The notes beneath the pieces were generated by a model, which was given only the letters and a program-made list of their open reading frames with translations, was not told the origin of the DNA and did not search any database. Of a stretch of 64,000 nucleotides of DNA, positions 34,379-45,120 are shown piece by piece. The translations under genes and the position numbers were made by a program. The stretch comes from Stappia sp. ES.058 (GTDB lineage: Bacteria > Pseudomonadota > Alphaproteobacteria > Rhizobiales > Stappiaceae). The stretch is taken from assembly GCF_900105595.1 (NCBI RefSeq), contig NZ_LT629784.1, forward strand, positions 3,431,001-3,495,000, written 5' to 3'. The first letter of the stretch is position 1, and each line of letters opens with the position of its first letter.

Positions 34379-35356
34379 ATGCTCGCCTTTTCCATACGGC
34401 GTTTGCTGCAGGCCATTCTGGTCATGCTGGTCGTTGCGCTGATTTCCTTTACGCTCTTCCGCTTCGTCGGCGACCCCGTCAACCAGATGGTCGGCGTCGA
34501 GACCACCCCTGAACAGCGCGAGGCGCTGCGCGACCGGCTCGGACTGAACGACCCGATCATGACCCAGTTCGCCCGCTTCATCGTCAAGGCGGCGCAATTC
34601 GATTTCGGCACCTCCTACCAGTTTCGCCAGCCGGTCTCCGACCTCATCGGCAAGCGCCTTCCGGCAACTCTGGAACTGTCGCTGGTATCGGCGATCTTCG
34701 CGCTGCTCGTCGGCATTCCAATGGGCGTTTACACCGGGCTGCACCGAGACAGCGTCCTGTCGAAGCTCTTTTTGTCGATCTCGCTGATCGGCATATCGCT
34801 GCCGACCTTCTTCATCGGCATCCTGCTGATCTTCCTGTTTTCCGTGACGTTGCAATGGCTGCCGAGTTTCGGGCGCGGCGACACGGTCGCGATCGGCTGG
34901 TGGACGACCGGTCTGCTGACGGTCAGCGGGCTGAAGGCGCTCGTGCTGCCCTCCATCACGCTCGGCCTGTTCCAGATGACGCTGATCATGCGCCTGGTGC
35001 GGTCCGAAATGCTGGAAGTCATCCGCACCGACTATATCAAGTTCGCCCGCGCACGCGGGCTGCGCCAGCGCAGCATCAACTTCCGCCACGCGCTGAAGAA
35101 CACGCTGGTGCCGGTGATCACCATCACAGGCCTTCAGGTCGGCTCGATCATCGCCTTCGCGATCATCACCGAGACCGTGTTCCAATGGCCCGGCATGGGG
35201 CTCTTGTTCCTTCAGTCTGTGCAGAACGTCGATATCCCGATCATGGCGGCCTATCTGATGCTGATCGCCTTTCTCTTCGTGGTGATCAACCTGATCGTCG
35301 ACCTGCTCTATTTCGTCGTCGACCCGCGTCTGCGGGCCGACCGAGCAGCGCTGTGA
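34379..35356 (+). CDS. Dpp/Opp-type ABC permease (DppB-like)
   Basis: A 325-residue inner-membrane protein with six helices: one near the start (about 8-30), then five after residue 95. The permease EAA region reads RARGLRQRSINFRHALKNTL (about 224-243). The N-terminal periplasmic domain has the family GLNDPIMTQFARFI. It pairs with the DppC-like protein whose gene follows after 7 bases. Confidence 0.88.
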   Translation: MLAFSIRRLLQAILVMLVVALISFTLFRFVGDPVNQMVGVETTPEQREALRDRLGLNDPIMTQFARFIVKAAQFDFGTSYQFRQPVSDLIGKRLPATLELSLVSAIFALLVGIPMGVYTGLHRDSVLSKLFLSISLIGISLPTFFIGILLIFLFSVTLQWLPSFGRGDTVAIGWWTTGLLTVSGLKALVLPSITLGLFQMTLIMRLVRSEMLEVIRTDYIKFARARGLRQRSINFRHALKNTLVPVITITGLQVGSIIAFAIITETVFQWPGMGLLFLQSVQNVDIPIMAAYLMLIAFLFVVINLIVDLLYFVVDPRLRADRAAL

Positions 35357-35363
35357 GGCCGAC

Positions 35364-36362
35364 ATGACCGCAAACACCGCAAAAGACGCTGCGAAAGACG
35401 CAACAGATGCCACTGCTGATGCGGCGGCCGGCGTGCCGCCCGCTGCCCCGCGCGGACGCTTCACCCGCGCCCTCGACAGCGACATCATGTATTCCTTCCT
35501 GCGTTCCAAGGTGACGATCGTGTCGGCGATCGTGACCCTGCTGTACTTCGCCGGCGCCGCCTTCGCGCCCTGGGTCGCGCCGCACAACCCCTTCGACCTG
35601 GCGACGATCTCCATTCTCGACGCCCGCCTGCCCCCGCTTGGCATGGAATACTCCGATCCGCGCTTCCTCCTGGGCACCGACGATCAGGGCCGCGATGTCT
35701 TCTCCGGCATTCTCTACGGCGCGCGCATCTCGCTCGCCGTCGGCTTTTTGTCGGTCTTCTTCGCGGCCATCGTCGGGGTGATGCTCGGCCTGATCGCCGG
35801 CTATGTCGGCGGCAAGGTCGATGCCGTCATCATGCGCATCGCCGAGGTGCAGCTCACCTTCCCGGCGATCCTGATCGCGCTTCTGGTCGACGGCGTCGCG
35901 CGTGCCCTTTTCGGCAATCTCGACCGAGAACGCTTCGCCTTCTGGATCCTCGTGTTCTCGATCGCGCTGTCGTTCTGGGTGCAGTTCGCCCGCACGGTGC
36001 GCGGCTCGACGCTGGTGGAGCGCAACAAGGAATACGTCCAGGCGGCGAGACTGATCGGCATTCCCCGCTTCCTCATCATGATCCGCCATGTGCTGCCCAA
36101 CGTGATCGGCCCGGTGCTCGTCATCGCGACGATCAACCTGGGGCTTGCGATCATCACCGAGGCGACGCTGTCGTTCCTCGGGGTCGGCATACCCCCGACA
36201 CAGCCCTCGCTCGGCACATTGGTGCGGATCGGCAACGACTTCCTGTTCTCCGGCGAATGGTGGATCGCGATGTTCCCCGGGTTCGCGCTGGCCGTGCTCG
36301 TACTCGCCGTCAACCTGCTTGGCGACTGGCTGCGCGACGCGCTGAACCCGAAACTGCGCTAG
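35364..36362 (+). CDS. Dpp/Opp-type ABC permease (DppC-like)
   Basis: A 332-residue permease. It has an unusual 40-residue start rich in Ala, Asp, Thr and Lys before the first helix (about 52-70). The PPLGMEYSDPRFLLGTDDQGRDVFS region (about 91-115) is the OppC hallmark, and the EAA loop reads AARLIGIPRFLIMIRHVLPN (about 229-248). It forms the membrane channel with the DppB-like protein. Its stop codon lies within the left arm of the first palindromic element downstream. Confidence 0.88.
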   Translation: MTANTAKDAAKDATDATADAAAGVPPAAPRGRFTRALDSDIMYSFLRSKVTIVSAIVTLLYFAGAAFAPWVAPHNPFDLATISILDARLPPLGMEYSDPRFLLGTDDQGRDVFSGILYGARISLAVGFLSVFFAAIVGVMLGLIAGYVGGKVDAVIMRIAEVQLTFPAILIALLVDGVARALFGNLDRERFAFWILVFSIALSFWVQFARTVRGSTLVERNKEYVQAARLIGIPRFLIMIRHVLPNVIGPVLVIATINLGLAIITEATLSFLGVGIPPTQPSLGTLVRIGNDFLFSGEWWIAMFPGFALAVLVLAVNLLGDWLRDALNPKLR

Positions 36363-36434
36363 TGGTTCGCTTCCGACATTTGCCTCCCCGTGCAGCACCG
36401 CCGCCGCAAATGCCGGAATCAAGAGAACCACTAG
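36359..36434. repeat. Palindromic element 1 (intercistronic)
   Basis: A long dyad between the DppC and DppD genes: CTAGTGGTTC (36359-36368) pairs exactly with GAACCACTAG (36425-36434), and inside it TTCCGACATTTGC (36371-36383) pairs with GCAAATGCCGGAA with one mismatch. It looks related to the next element (shared AGTGG ends and ACATTTG/CAAATG core). It may be a REP-like or MITE-like mobile remnant or an RNA-processing signal. The left arm includes the DppC stop. Confidence 0.65.
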
Positions 36435-36450
36435 ATATGTATATGATTTT

Positions 36451-36525
36451 AGTGGAGCTTTTGAATTTGACATTTGATCAGGAGCCTCGCCGCAAACGGG
36501 ACTCAAATGTCAAATTCGCTCCACT
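36451..36525. repeat. Palindromic element 2 (intercistronic)
   Basis: A 23-bp dyad with a four-base bulge: AGTGGAGC-tttt-GAATTTGACATTTGA (36451-36477) pairs with TCAAATGTCAAATTC and GCTCCACT (36503-36525). The loop is 25 bases. Both this element and element 1 have AGTGG/CCACT ends and an ACATTTG-like core, so they look like two diverged copies of one repeat family. The stretch is AT-richer than its surroundings. No T run follows. Confidence 0.7.
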
Positions 36526-36557
36526 TTGAGGACACACGTGACGGGATCGCAAACAAG

Positions 36558-37544
36558 ATGACCCAAACCCCGCTTCTTTCCGTTCAAGACCTTCGGGTCG
36601 AGTTTCCGACCCGGCGCGGCATTCTCAAGGCGATCGACGGCATTTCCTTCGACATCAAGGAGGGCGAGGTGCTCGGCGTCGTCGGGGAATCGGGCGCCGG
36701 CAAGTCGATCACCGGAACGGCCGTGATCGGCCTGCTCGAACCGCCCGGGCGCATCGCCGGCGGCGAGGTCCGGCTCAAGGGCGAGCGCATCGACAACCTG
36801 CCGCAGCAGGCCATGCGCAAGATCCGGGGCAAGCGGATCGGCATGATCTTCCAGGATCCGCTGACGAGCCTCAATCCGCTCTTCACCATCGGCGAGCAGA
36901 TCATCGAGACGATCCTGACCCATATGCCGGTGTCGGAACGCGAGGCGCGCGACCGCGCCGTCGCGCTCCTGGAGGAGGTCGGCATCCCGGCCGCCGCCGA
37001 CCGGCTCAACGCCTATCCGCACCAGTTTTCCGGCGGCATGCGCCAGCGCGTCGTCATCGCGCTGGCACTTTGCGCGGAGCCGGAACTGGTCATCGCCGAC
37101 GAGCCGACCACCGCGCTCGACGTGTCGGTGCAGGCCCAGATCATCCGCCTCATCCAGCGCGTGTGCCGCGACCATGGCACGGCGGTCATGCTGATCACCC
37201 ACGACATGGGCGTGATCGCGGAAACCGCCGACCGTGTCGCGGTGATGTATTCCGGACGGATCGCGGAAATCGGCCCGGTGCGCGATGTCATCAAGGCGCC
37301 GCGCCACCCCTATACCGTCGGCCTGATGGGTGCGATTCCGTCACTGACCGGCGATCACGACCGGCTGACGCAGATCCCCGGATCGATGCCGCGCCTCGAT
37401 TCGATTCCCGACGGCTGCGCCTTCAATCCGCGCTGCTCGCTGGTGATGGACAAATGCTACCGGGAACGCCCCGATCTGGTTGCGGCGGGCGAAAGCCGGG
37501 CCGCCTGCTGGAAAGTGTCCGAGACAGAAGAGGCCGCAGGATGA
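36558..37544 (+). CDS. Dpp/Opp-type ABC ATPase (DppD-like)
   Basis: A 328-residue ATPase with Walker A GESGAGKS (about 42-49), Q-loop FQDPLTSLNP, signature FSGGMRQR (about 157-164) and Walker B ELVIADEPTTALD (about 177-189). The C-terminal oligopeptide-ABC cysteine block CAFNPRC...C is present (near 279-292), which in some members binds a cluster. The start at 36558 is preferred over 36507 because the latter lies inside the palindromic element. The ribosome site is weak. Its stop overlaps the next start (ATGATGA). Confidence 0.87.
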   Translation: MTQTPLLSVQDLRVEFPTRRGILKAIDGISFDIKEGEVLGVVGESGAGKSITGTAVIGLLEPPGRIAGGEVRLKGERIDNLPQQAMRKIRGKRIGMIFQDPLTSLNPLFTIGEQIIETILTHMPVSEREARDRAVALLEEVGIPAAADRLNAYPHQFSGGMRQRVVIALALCAEPELVIADEPTTALDVSVQAQIIRLIQRVCRDHGTAVMLITHDMGVIAETADRVAVMYSGRIAEIGPVRDVIKAPRHPYTVGLMGAIPSLTGDHDRLTQIPGSMPRLDSIPDGCAFNPRCSLVMDKCYRERPDLVAAGESRAACWKVSETEEAAG

Positions 37545-38557
37545 TGACCAACGCCGCTCAACCCGTCGTCGAGGTCACCGGCCTGTCGCGCACCTTCGAC
37601 GTGTCCAAACCCTGGCTGAACCGTGTGCTGGAGCGCTCGCCCCGCGCACTTCTCCGGGCGGCGAAGGACATTTCCTTCTCGATCTCCAGGGGCGAAACCT
37701 TCGCGCTTGTCGGCGAATCCGGGTCGGGCAAGTCCACGGTCGCCAAGATGGTCGTCGGCCTGCTGGAAGCCAGCGCCGGCGAGATCCGCATCGACGGCGT
37801 CGACATGCGCTCGCGCCGCCAGGCGGGCGTCGAGATGCGCGAGCTGCGTCGTCGCATCCAGATGATCTTCCAGGATCCCTATGCCAGTCTCAACCCGCGC
37901 TGGCGCGTCGACCGGATCATCTCCGAGCCGATCCGCGCCTTCAAGATGGAGCACTCCGAGGAGGCGATCTCCAAACGGGTCGGCGAGCTGCTGGAGCTGG
38001 TGCGCCTGCATCCGCGCGACGGTGCGAAATATCCGCACGAGTTTTCCGGCGGCCAGCGCCAGCGCATCTGCATCGCCCGCGCTCTGGCCTCGAAGCCCGA
38101 GTTCCTGGTGTGCGACGAGCCGACCTCCGCGCTCGACGTCTCGGTCCAGGCGCAGATCCTCAACCTGATGCGCGACCTGCAGGACGAGTTCGGTCTTACC
38201 TATCTGTTCATCAGCCACGATCTGGCGGTCGTACGCCACATGGCCAAACGCATCGGCGTGATGTATCTGGGCCGTCTGGTGGAGGTCGCGGAAAGCCGCA
38301 CGCTGTTCAAGACACCGAAGCATCCCTATACGCGCATGCTGCTGGAGGCGATCCCGGACCTCGAAATGTCGGGCAAGCCCCGCCGCCCGGTGGAAGGCGA
38401 GATCCCCAATCCGATCAATCCTCCGTCGGGATGCGCCTTTCACCCGCGCTGTCCGCTTGCCAACGCCCGCTGTTCGCACGAGTTTCCCGAATTCCGCCAG
38501 GTCGGCGAGACCGGGGTTGCCTGCCATGCCGTCGAAGAGGGCCGCACCTCCGTTTAA
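37541..38557 (+). CDS. Dpp/Opp-type ABC ATPase (DppF-like)
   Basis: A 338-residue ATPase with Walker A GESGSGKST (about 61-69), FQDPYASLNPRW (about 108-119), signature FSGGQRQR (about 168-175) and Walker B EFLVCDEPTSALD (about 187-199). The C-terminal CAFHPRCPLANARC block is intact (near 299-312). It overlaps the DppD-like gene by four bases. The pair of ATPases with the two permeases and binding protein make a complete importer; no peptidase gene is linked. Confidence 0.88.
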   Translation: MMTNAAQPVVEVTGLSRTFDVSKPWLNRVLERSPRALLRAAKDISFSISRGETFALVGESGSGKSTVAKMVVGLLEASAGEIRIDGVDMRSRRQAGVEMRELRRRIQMIFQDPYASLNPRWRVDRIISEPIRAFKMEHSEEAISKRVGELLELVRLHPRDGAKYPHEFSGGQRQRICIARALASKPEFLVCDEPTSALDVSVQAQILNLMRDLQDEFGLTYLFISHDLAVVRHMAKRIGVMYLGRLVEVAESRTLFKTPKHPYTRMLLEAIPDLEMSGKPRRPVEGEIPNPINPPSGCAFHPRCPLANARCSHEFPEFRQVGETGVACHAVEEGRTSV

Positions 38558-38579
38558 ACCCGGATGATGCGGTCCGTGC

Positions 38580-38610
38580 TTGACCTTCCCGTGACTGGAA
38601 GCCCCATGTG
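38580..38610 (+). promoter_or_regulatory. CueR/HmrR-type copper promoter of copA
   Basis: The -35 element TTGACC (38580-38585) overlaps a dyad CTTCCCGTGACTGGAAG (38585-38601), almost the CueR operator of copA genes (ACCTTCC-N7-GGAAG). With the 19-base spacer that MerR-family activators need, the -10 would be CATGTG (38605-38610). CueR/HmrR binds Cu(I) and activates transcription by twisting this long spacer. No merR-type gene is in the window. Confidence 0.7.
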
Positions 38611-38710
38611 TGGCTTATCCCGGTGCTTCGGCGGGCATGCGCGCACGTATGCCGGCCGGACCCGCCCCAGATGAAAGACGCCCCGCTTCGAAACGGGGCC
38701 GGAGACCCCA

Positions 38711-40948
<2,238 letters not shown>

Positions 40949-41005
40949 GCGCGGCCGTTTCGCGCGCGGAAGACGGGTCTTCGCACTTGCAATTGCGGCC
41001 CTCTG

Positions 41006-41018
41006 TTTGTCATACAAA
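41006..41018. promoter_or_regulatory. GntR (FCD)-type operator candidate
   Basis: TTTGTCATACAAA is a perfect dyad with a three-base centre, close to the TTGT-N3-ACAA pattern bound by FadR/UxuR-like GntR regulators. It sits 40 bases before the sugar-acid dehydratase start. No GntR gene is in the window. Confidence 0.45.
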
Positions 41019-41057
41019 TAAGAGCCGCACTTTTCCTTCATCGCCGGAGACCAGCAT

Positions 41058-42857
41058 ATGTCCGCGAAAGATCCCAAACACTTGCGTTCCCGCGCCTGGT
41101 TCGACGACCCGGCCGACCCCGGCATGACCGCGCTTTATATCGAGCGCTACCTGAACTACGGGCTGACCCGCGAGGAGTTGCAATCCGGCAAGCCGATCAT
41201 CGGCATCGCCCAGACCGGCTCGGATCTCTCGCCCTGCAACCGCCATCACATCGAGCTTGCCAAACGCGTGCGCGAGGGCATTCGCGAGGCCGGCGGCATC
41301 TGTTTCGAATTTCCTGTCCATCCGATCCAGGAAACCGGCAAGCGCCCGACCGCCTCGCTCGACCGCAACCTCGCCTATCTGGGTCTCGTGGAGCTGCTGC
41401 ATGGCTACCCGATCGACGGCGTGGTGCTGACCATCGGCTGCGACAAGACCACACCGGCCTGCCTGATGGCGGCGGCAACGGTGAACATCCCGGCCATTGC
41501 CTTGTCCGTGGGGCCGATGCTCAACGGCTGGCACCGGGGCGAGCGCACCGGATCCGGCACCATCGTTTGGAAGGCGCGCGAAATGCTCGCCGCCGGCGAG
41601 ATCGACTACGCGGGCTTTATGGACCGGGTGGCCTCCGCCGCGCCCTCCGTCGGCTATTGCAACACCATGGGCACGGCCACGACGATGAACTCGCTTGCCG
41701 AGGCCCTCGGCATGCAGTTGCCGGGCGCGGCCGCCATTCCCGCCACCTACCGCGAGCGCGCGCAGGTCTCCTACGAGACCGGCAAACGCATCGTCGACAT
41801 GGTGTGGGAGGACCTGAAACCCACCGACATCATGACCCGCGCAGCCTTCGAAAACGCCATCGTGGTGAATTCCGCCATCGGCGGCTCGACCAATGCACCG
41901 ATCCATCTCAACGCCATCGCCAGTCATCTCGGCGTCCCGCTCGACAACGACGACTGGCAGGAGATCGGCCACGACGTTCCGCTATTGGTCAACATGCAGC
42001 CGGCCGGCGAATACCTCGGCGAGGACTATCACCACGCCGGCGGCGTTCCGGCGGTGATCGCGGAACTGATGAAGGCGGACGCCCTGCCGCACCCGCAAGC
42101 ACTGACCGTCAACGGCGCGAGCCTTGGCGACAATTGTCGCGATACGGAGAATCTCGACCCGCGCGTGATCCGGCCGATGTCCGATCCGCTGGTGGAAAAG
42201 GCCGGGTTCCTCAATCTCCACGGCAACCTCTTCGACAGCGCGATCATGAAGACCAGCGTGATCTCGAAGGAGTTTCGCGACCGCTACCTGTCGAACCCGG
42301 ACGATCCCGAAGCCTTCGAGGGCCGCGCCGTCGTCTTCGAGGGACCGGAGGACTATCACGCCCGCATTGAGGATCCGGATCTCGACATCGACGAGTATTG
42401 CCTGCTGTTCATTCGCGGCTCCGGTCCGATCGGCTATCCCGGCGGCGCCGAGGTGGTGAACATGCAGCCGCCGGCGACCCTGATCAAACGCGGCATCCAC
42501 GCCATGCCCTGCATTGGTGACGGGCGCCAGTCGGGCACCTCGGGCTCCGCCTCGATCCTGAACGCAGCCCCAGAAGCCGCCGCCGGCGGCGGGCTGGCGC
42601 TCTTGAAGAGCGGCGACCGCGTGCGCATCGATCTGCGCAAAGCAACGGCCGACATCCTGATTTCCGACGCGGAGCTTGAAGACCGCCGCAAGGCGCTCGC
42701 TGCCGCAGGCGGTTTCAGCTATCCGGACCACCAGACGCCCTGGCAGGAGATCCAGCGCGCCCTCGTCGAGCAGTTCGACAAGGGCATGGTGCTCAAAGGG
42801 GCGACGGACTACCGCGACATCGCCCACACCAGGGGCATTCCGCGCCACAACCATTGA
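41058..42857 (+). CDS. IlvD/EDD family dehydratase, sugar-acid (arabonate/xylonate) type
   Basis: A 599-residue [2Fe-2S] dehydratase. The cluster cysteines are C60 (LSPCNRHH), C128 (GCDKTTPAC) and C201 (YCNTMG). The SRAWFDD...[15 protein letters not shown] start (about 11-36) and the ETGKRPTAS block are those of the L-arabonate/D-xylonate dehydratase clade rather than of IlvD in branched-chain amino acid synthesis. It turns an aldonate to a 2-keto-3-deoxy sugar acid. The GntR-type site upstream and the DenD-like gene downstream support sugar-acid breakdown. No aldolase or dehydrogenase partner is adjacent. Confidence 0.83.
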   Translation: MSAKDPKHLRSRAWFDDPADPGMTALYIERYLNYGLTREELQSGKPIIGIAQTGSDLSPCNRHHIELAKRVREGIREAGGICFEFPVHPIQETGKRPTASLDRNLAYLGLVELLHGYPIDGVVLTIGCDKTTPACLMAAATVNIPAIALSVGPMLNGWHRGERTGSGTIVWKAREMLAAGEIDYAGFMDRVASAAPSVGYCNTMGTATTMNSLAEALGMQLPGAAAIPATYRERAQVSYETGKRIVDMVWEDLKPTDIMTRAAFENAIVVNSAIGGSTNAPIHLNAIASHLGVPLDNDDWQEIGHDVPLLVNMQPAGEYLGEDYHHAGGVPAVIAELMKADALPHPQALTVNGASLGDNCRDTENLDPRVIRPMSDPLVEKAGFLNLHGNLFDSAIMKTSVISKEFRDRYLSNPDDPEAFEGRAVVFEGPEDYHARIEDPDLDIDEYCLLFIRGSGPIGYPGGAEVVNMQPPATLIKRGIHAMPCIGDGRQSGTSGSASILNAAPEAAAGGGLALLKSGDRVRIDLRKATADILISDAELEDRRKALAAAGGFSYPDHQTPWQEIQRALVEQFDKGMVLKGATDYRDIAHTRGIPRHNH

Positions 42858-42864
42858 GCCCCGT

Positions 42865-42905
42865 GCCGCCGCCTGCAACAAGGGTTGGTGGCGGCGCATT
42901 TTTGT
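42865..42905 (+). terminator. Intrinsic terminator of the dehydratase gene
   Basis: A stem GCCGCCGCC / GGTGGCGGC (42865-42873 with 42887-42895, one wobble pair) is followed two bases later by ATTTTTG. This fits an intrinsic terminator just after the dehydratase stop. Confidence 0.6.
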
Positions 42906-42980
42906 TGATGGTTACGTAAGCGTCATGCTTGGTTGCCACAATCATCCAGGCCTCAGAAACCATCAACCGGGAGACCAGAC

Positions 42981-43262
42981 ATGGCACTGAACGAACTCAC
43001 CGAAGCGATCCGCGGCAAGGTCGCGGACGGCGGCATTTCCGACTCGGTGAAATTCGATTGCGGCGAGGCCGGCGTGATCTTTGTCGAGGGCGCGAGCGTC
43101 TCCAACGAGGACAAGGAAGCCGATTGCACGATCCGGATTTCCGAAGACGATCTGGAGAGCCTCCTGGCCGGCGAGCTCAATCCGACCACGGCCTTCATGA
43201 CCGGCAAGATCAAGGTCGACGGCGACATGAGCGTCGCCATGAAACTCGGCAGCATCGTCTGA
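42981..43262 (+). CDS. SCP2 sterol-carrier-domain protein
   Basis: A 93-residue stand-alone SCP2 domain, cytoplasmic. The pattern VIFVEGASVSNEDKEADCTIRI (split about 31-52) and AGELNPTTAFMTGKIKVDGDMSVAMKL (split about 61-88) is the SCP2 core, which binds fatty acyl chains or other lipids in a tunnel. The ATG at 42981 follows a GGGAGA site. It has its own terminator before and a hairpin after, so it is probably monocistronic. Its link to the sugar-acid genes on both sides is not obvious. Confidence 0.82.
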   Translation: MALNELTEAIRGKVADGGISDSVKFDCGEAGVIFVEGASVSNEDKEADCTIRISEDDLESLLAGELNPTTAFMTGKIKVDGDMSVAMKLGSIV

Positions 43263-43276
43263 GGCAGGCGCACCTT

Positions 43277-43312
43277 GCCCGCGCGGATGATCGCGCGGGC
43301 CGTCGGGTCTTT
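43277..43312 (+). terminator. Probable terminator of the SCP2 gene
   Basis: A perfect 9-bp stem (GCCCGCGCG / CGCGCGGGC, 43277-43285 with 43292-43300) is followed by cgtcgggTCTTTT. The T run is short and somewhat distant, so confidence is moderate. Confidence 0.45.
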
Positions 43313-43388
43313 TCCCCGCGCGCCTCTTGACGGCCTGCGATGCGTGGCCTTCGTATGAACGGGTCGACTGCAGCAGGGAGAAAAACGA

Positions 43389-44396
43389 ATGGTACATGTG
43401 CTGGTGACGGGTGCGGCCGGCATGCTCGGCCGCAAGCTCGTCGAGACGCTCGCGCGTGGCGGTCAGCTCCGCGGACGCGAGGTCACCCGCATGACGCTGT
43501 CCGACATGGTGGCGCCGCAGCCGCCCGATACGCTCGCCATGCCGGTAACCAGCATCGCCGGCGATTTTTCGCGGCACGGGGCCGCTGAAACGCTCGTCGC
43601 GCACAAGCCGGACGTGATCTTTCATCTGGCAGCCGTCGTCTCCGGCGAGGCGGAGGCGGAGATGGAAAAAGGCTACGAGATCAATCTCGACGGCACCCGA
43701 CGCCTTCTCGACGCGCTGTGCGCCATCGGCGGCGACTATTGTCCGCGCGTCGTTTTCGCATCGTCGCTGGCGGTCTTCGGCGCGCCGCTGCCCGATCCCA
43801 TTCCCGACACCCACCACCTGACGCCGCTGACCTCCTACGGCACGCAAAAGGCGATGTGCGAACTGCTTCTCGCCGATTACAGCCGCCGCGGCCTGATCGA
43901 CGGGATCGGCATTCGTCTGCCGACCATCGTCGTACGCCCCGGCCGTCCCAACAAGGCGGCTTCGGGCTTCTTTTCCGGGATCATCCGGGAGCCGCTCAAT
44001 GGCGAGGAGGCAATCCTGCCTGTTGCGGACGACGTCGCTCACTGGGTGGCGAGCCCGCGTGCCGCGATCGGCTATCTCATGCATGCGGCGTCGCTTGAGA
44101 CCGACACGCTCGGTGCCCAGCGCAGCCTGACGATGCCGGGCCTGCGCATCACCGTCGCCCAGGAGATCGAGACGCTGGCCCGCATCGCCGGACCGACCCG
44201 CACGGAACTGATCCGCCGCGAAGCTGATCCGGTGATCGCGCGCATCGTCGCCGGCTGGCCGCGCAGCTTCGATGCCGCCCGCGCCGAGGCGCTCGGCTTC
44301 CAGCGCGACCCGGATTTCGAAACGGTGGTGCGCGCCTATATGGAAGACGCCGGCATCGGCTCCGATTCGGTCGCGGCGGCACCGACCGGCGTGTGA
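43389..44396 (+). CDS. denD: D-erythronate dehydrogenase-like SDR (DenD)
   Basis: A 335-residue extended short-chain dehydrogenase. The NAD loop TGAAGMLG is at 7-14, catalytic serine at 125-126 (ASSLAVFG), Y150 and K154 (YGTQK). The long helix region and the RLPTIVVRPGRPNKAASGFFSGIIREPL block split over about 178-206 match the DenD group, which oxidises D-erythronate at C2 to a 2-keto acid in tetronate catabolism. The usual DenD partners (kinase, decarboxylase, isomerase) are not in the window. A GGGAG site precedes the ATG. Confidence 0.78.
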   Translation: MVHVLVTGAAGMLGRKLVETLARGGQLRGREVTRMTLSDMVAPQPPDTLAMPVTSIAGDFSRHGAAETLVAHKPDVIFHLAAVVSGEAEAEMEKGYEINLDGTRRLLDALCAIGGDYCPRVVFASSLAVFGAPLPDPIPDTHHLTPLTSYGTQKAMCELLLADYSRRGLIDGIGIRLPTIVVRPGRPNKAASGFFSGIIREPLNGEEAILPVADDVAHWVASPRAAIGYLMHAASLETDTLGAQRSLTMPGLRITVAQEIETLARIAGPTRTELIRREADPVIARIVAGWPRSFDAARAEALGFQRDPDFETVVRAYMEDAGIGSDSVAAAPTGV

Positions 44397-44456
44397 CGGC
44401 TGCCGCCCGGTCTTTTACCATTGATCGCAAGGCGCCCTGCCGCGCAGTATGGTGCA

Positions 44457-45077
44457 ATGACAGACCACACGCAGGGTTCATCCGCGCAGACCGAGCCGAC
44501 AGCCGCGCCAGGCACGGCCGGACGGGCGCTCGCCACCGCCAGCGATCTGCTGCGCGCCAGCGGCCCCGACCACGTGACGGTGACGGAAATCGCTCGGCGC
44601 CTGGGGATGTCGCACTCCAACATCTACCGGTTCTATTCCAGCAAGGCCGACCTTCTGGATGCGGTGATGGCCGCCTGGCTGGGCGAAATCGAGACGGCGC
44701 TCGATGAGGCTCTCGCCTCCGTCTCCGCGCCGGCCGACCGGCTTGCCTCCTATGTCCTGACATTCAGCGACGAGATGCACGGCCGCGCCAGCGCCGACCC
44801 TCGGGGCTTTGCCGCCTATGCGGCCCTTTCGGAACGCGCGGAGGCCGCGATGGGTGCGCATGCGACCGCTTGCCGAAAGAGGGTTGAAGCGATCCTCGCC
44901 GACGGCATGGCGCAAGGCGTCTTCGCGGACGGCGACGCAAGTGCAGTGGCGCGCGCCATCGACAACGCGACCCTGTGCCTGCGCCATCCCAAACTCGTCC
45001 ACACGGCAAGATCCCAGGCCTCCGGGGAGGACGCGGAGGATCTCGTCATCCTCATACTGGACGGCATCCGCCGTTGA
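44457..45077 (+). CDS. TetR/AcrR-family regulator
   Basis: A 206-residue regulator with an N-terminal helix-turn-helix (about 42-62, HVTVTEIARRLGMSHSNIYRFYSSKADLL in pieces) and a helical ligand-binding domain. It starts with about 15 disordered residues rich in Thr, Ser and Ala. The ATG at 44457 is chosen; the upstream in-frame start adds 12 residues and has no better ribosome site. It lies 60 bases after denD on the same strand and converges with the TRAP transporter. Target unknown. Confidence 0.82.
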   Translation: MTDHTQGSSAQTEPTAAPGTAGRALATASDLLRASGPDHVTVTEIARRLGMSHSNIYRFYSSKADLLDAVMAAWLGEIETALDEALASVSAPADRLASYVLTFSDEMHGRASADPRGFAAYAALSERAEAAMGAHATACRKRVEAILADGMAQGVFADGDASAVARAIDNATLCLRHPKLVHTARSQASGEDAEDLVILILDGIRR

Positions 45078-45086
45078 ACGGGCGCG

Positions 45087-45109
45087 CGGCGCGGACATGG
45101 TCCGCGCCG
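45087..45109. terminator. Bidirectional stem-loop between tetR and dctM genes
   Basis: CGGCGCGGAC-atg-GTCCGCGCCG is a perfect 10-bp stem with a three-base loop between the two convergent stops. GAACG/CGTTC outside it could extend the structure. No T run is seen. Confidence 0.45.
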
Positions 45110-45120
45110 GAAGCGTTCCG

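Noticed and set aside
36507..36557. Earlier start for the DppD-like ATPase at 36507
   Set aside because: It lies in the right arm of a palindromic element, and the added residues do not resemble the family start.
42912..42919. TTACGTAA palindrome before the SCP2 gene
   Set aside because: Only eight bases; too common to call an operator without conservation.
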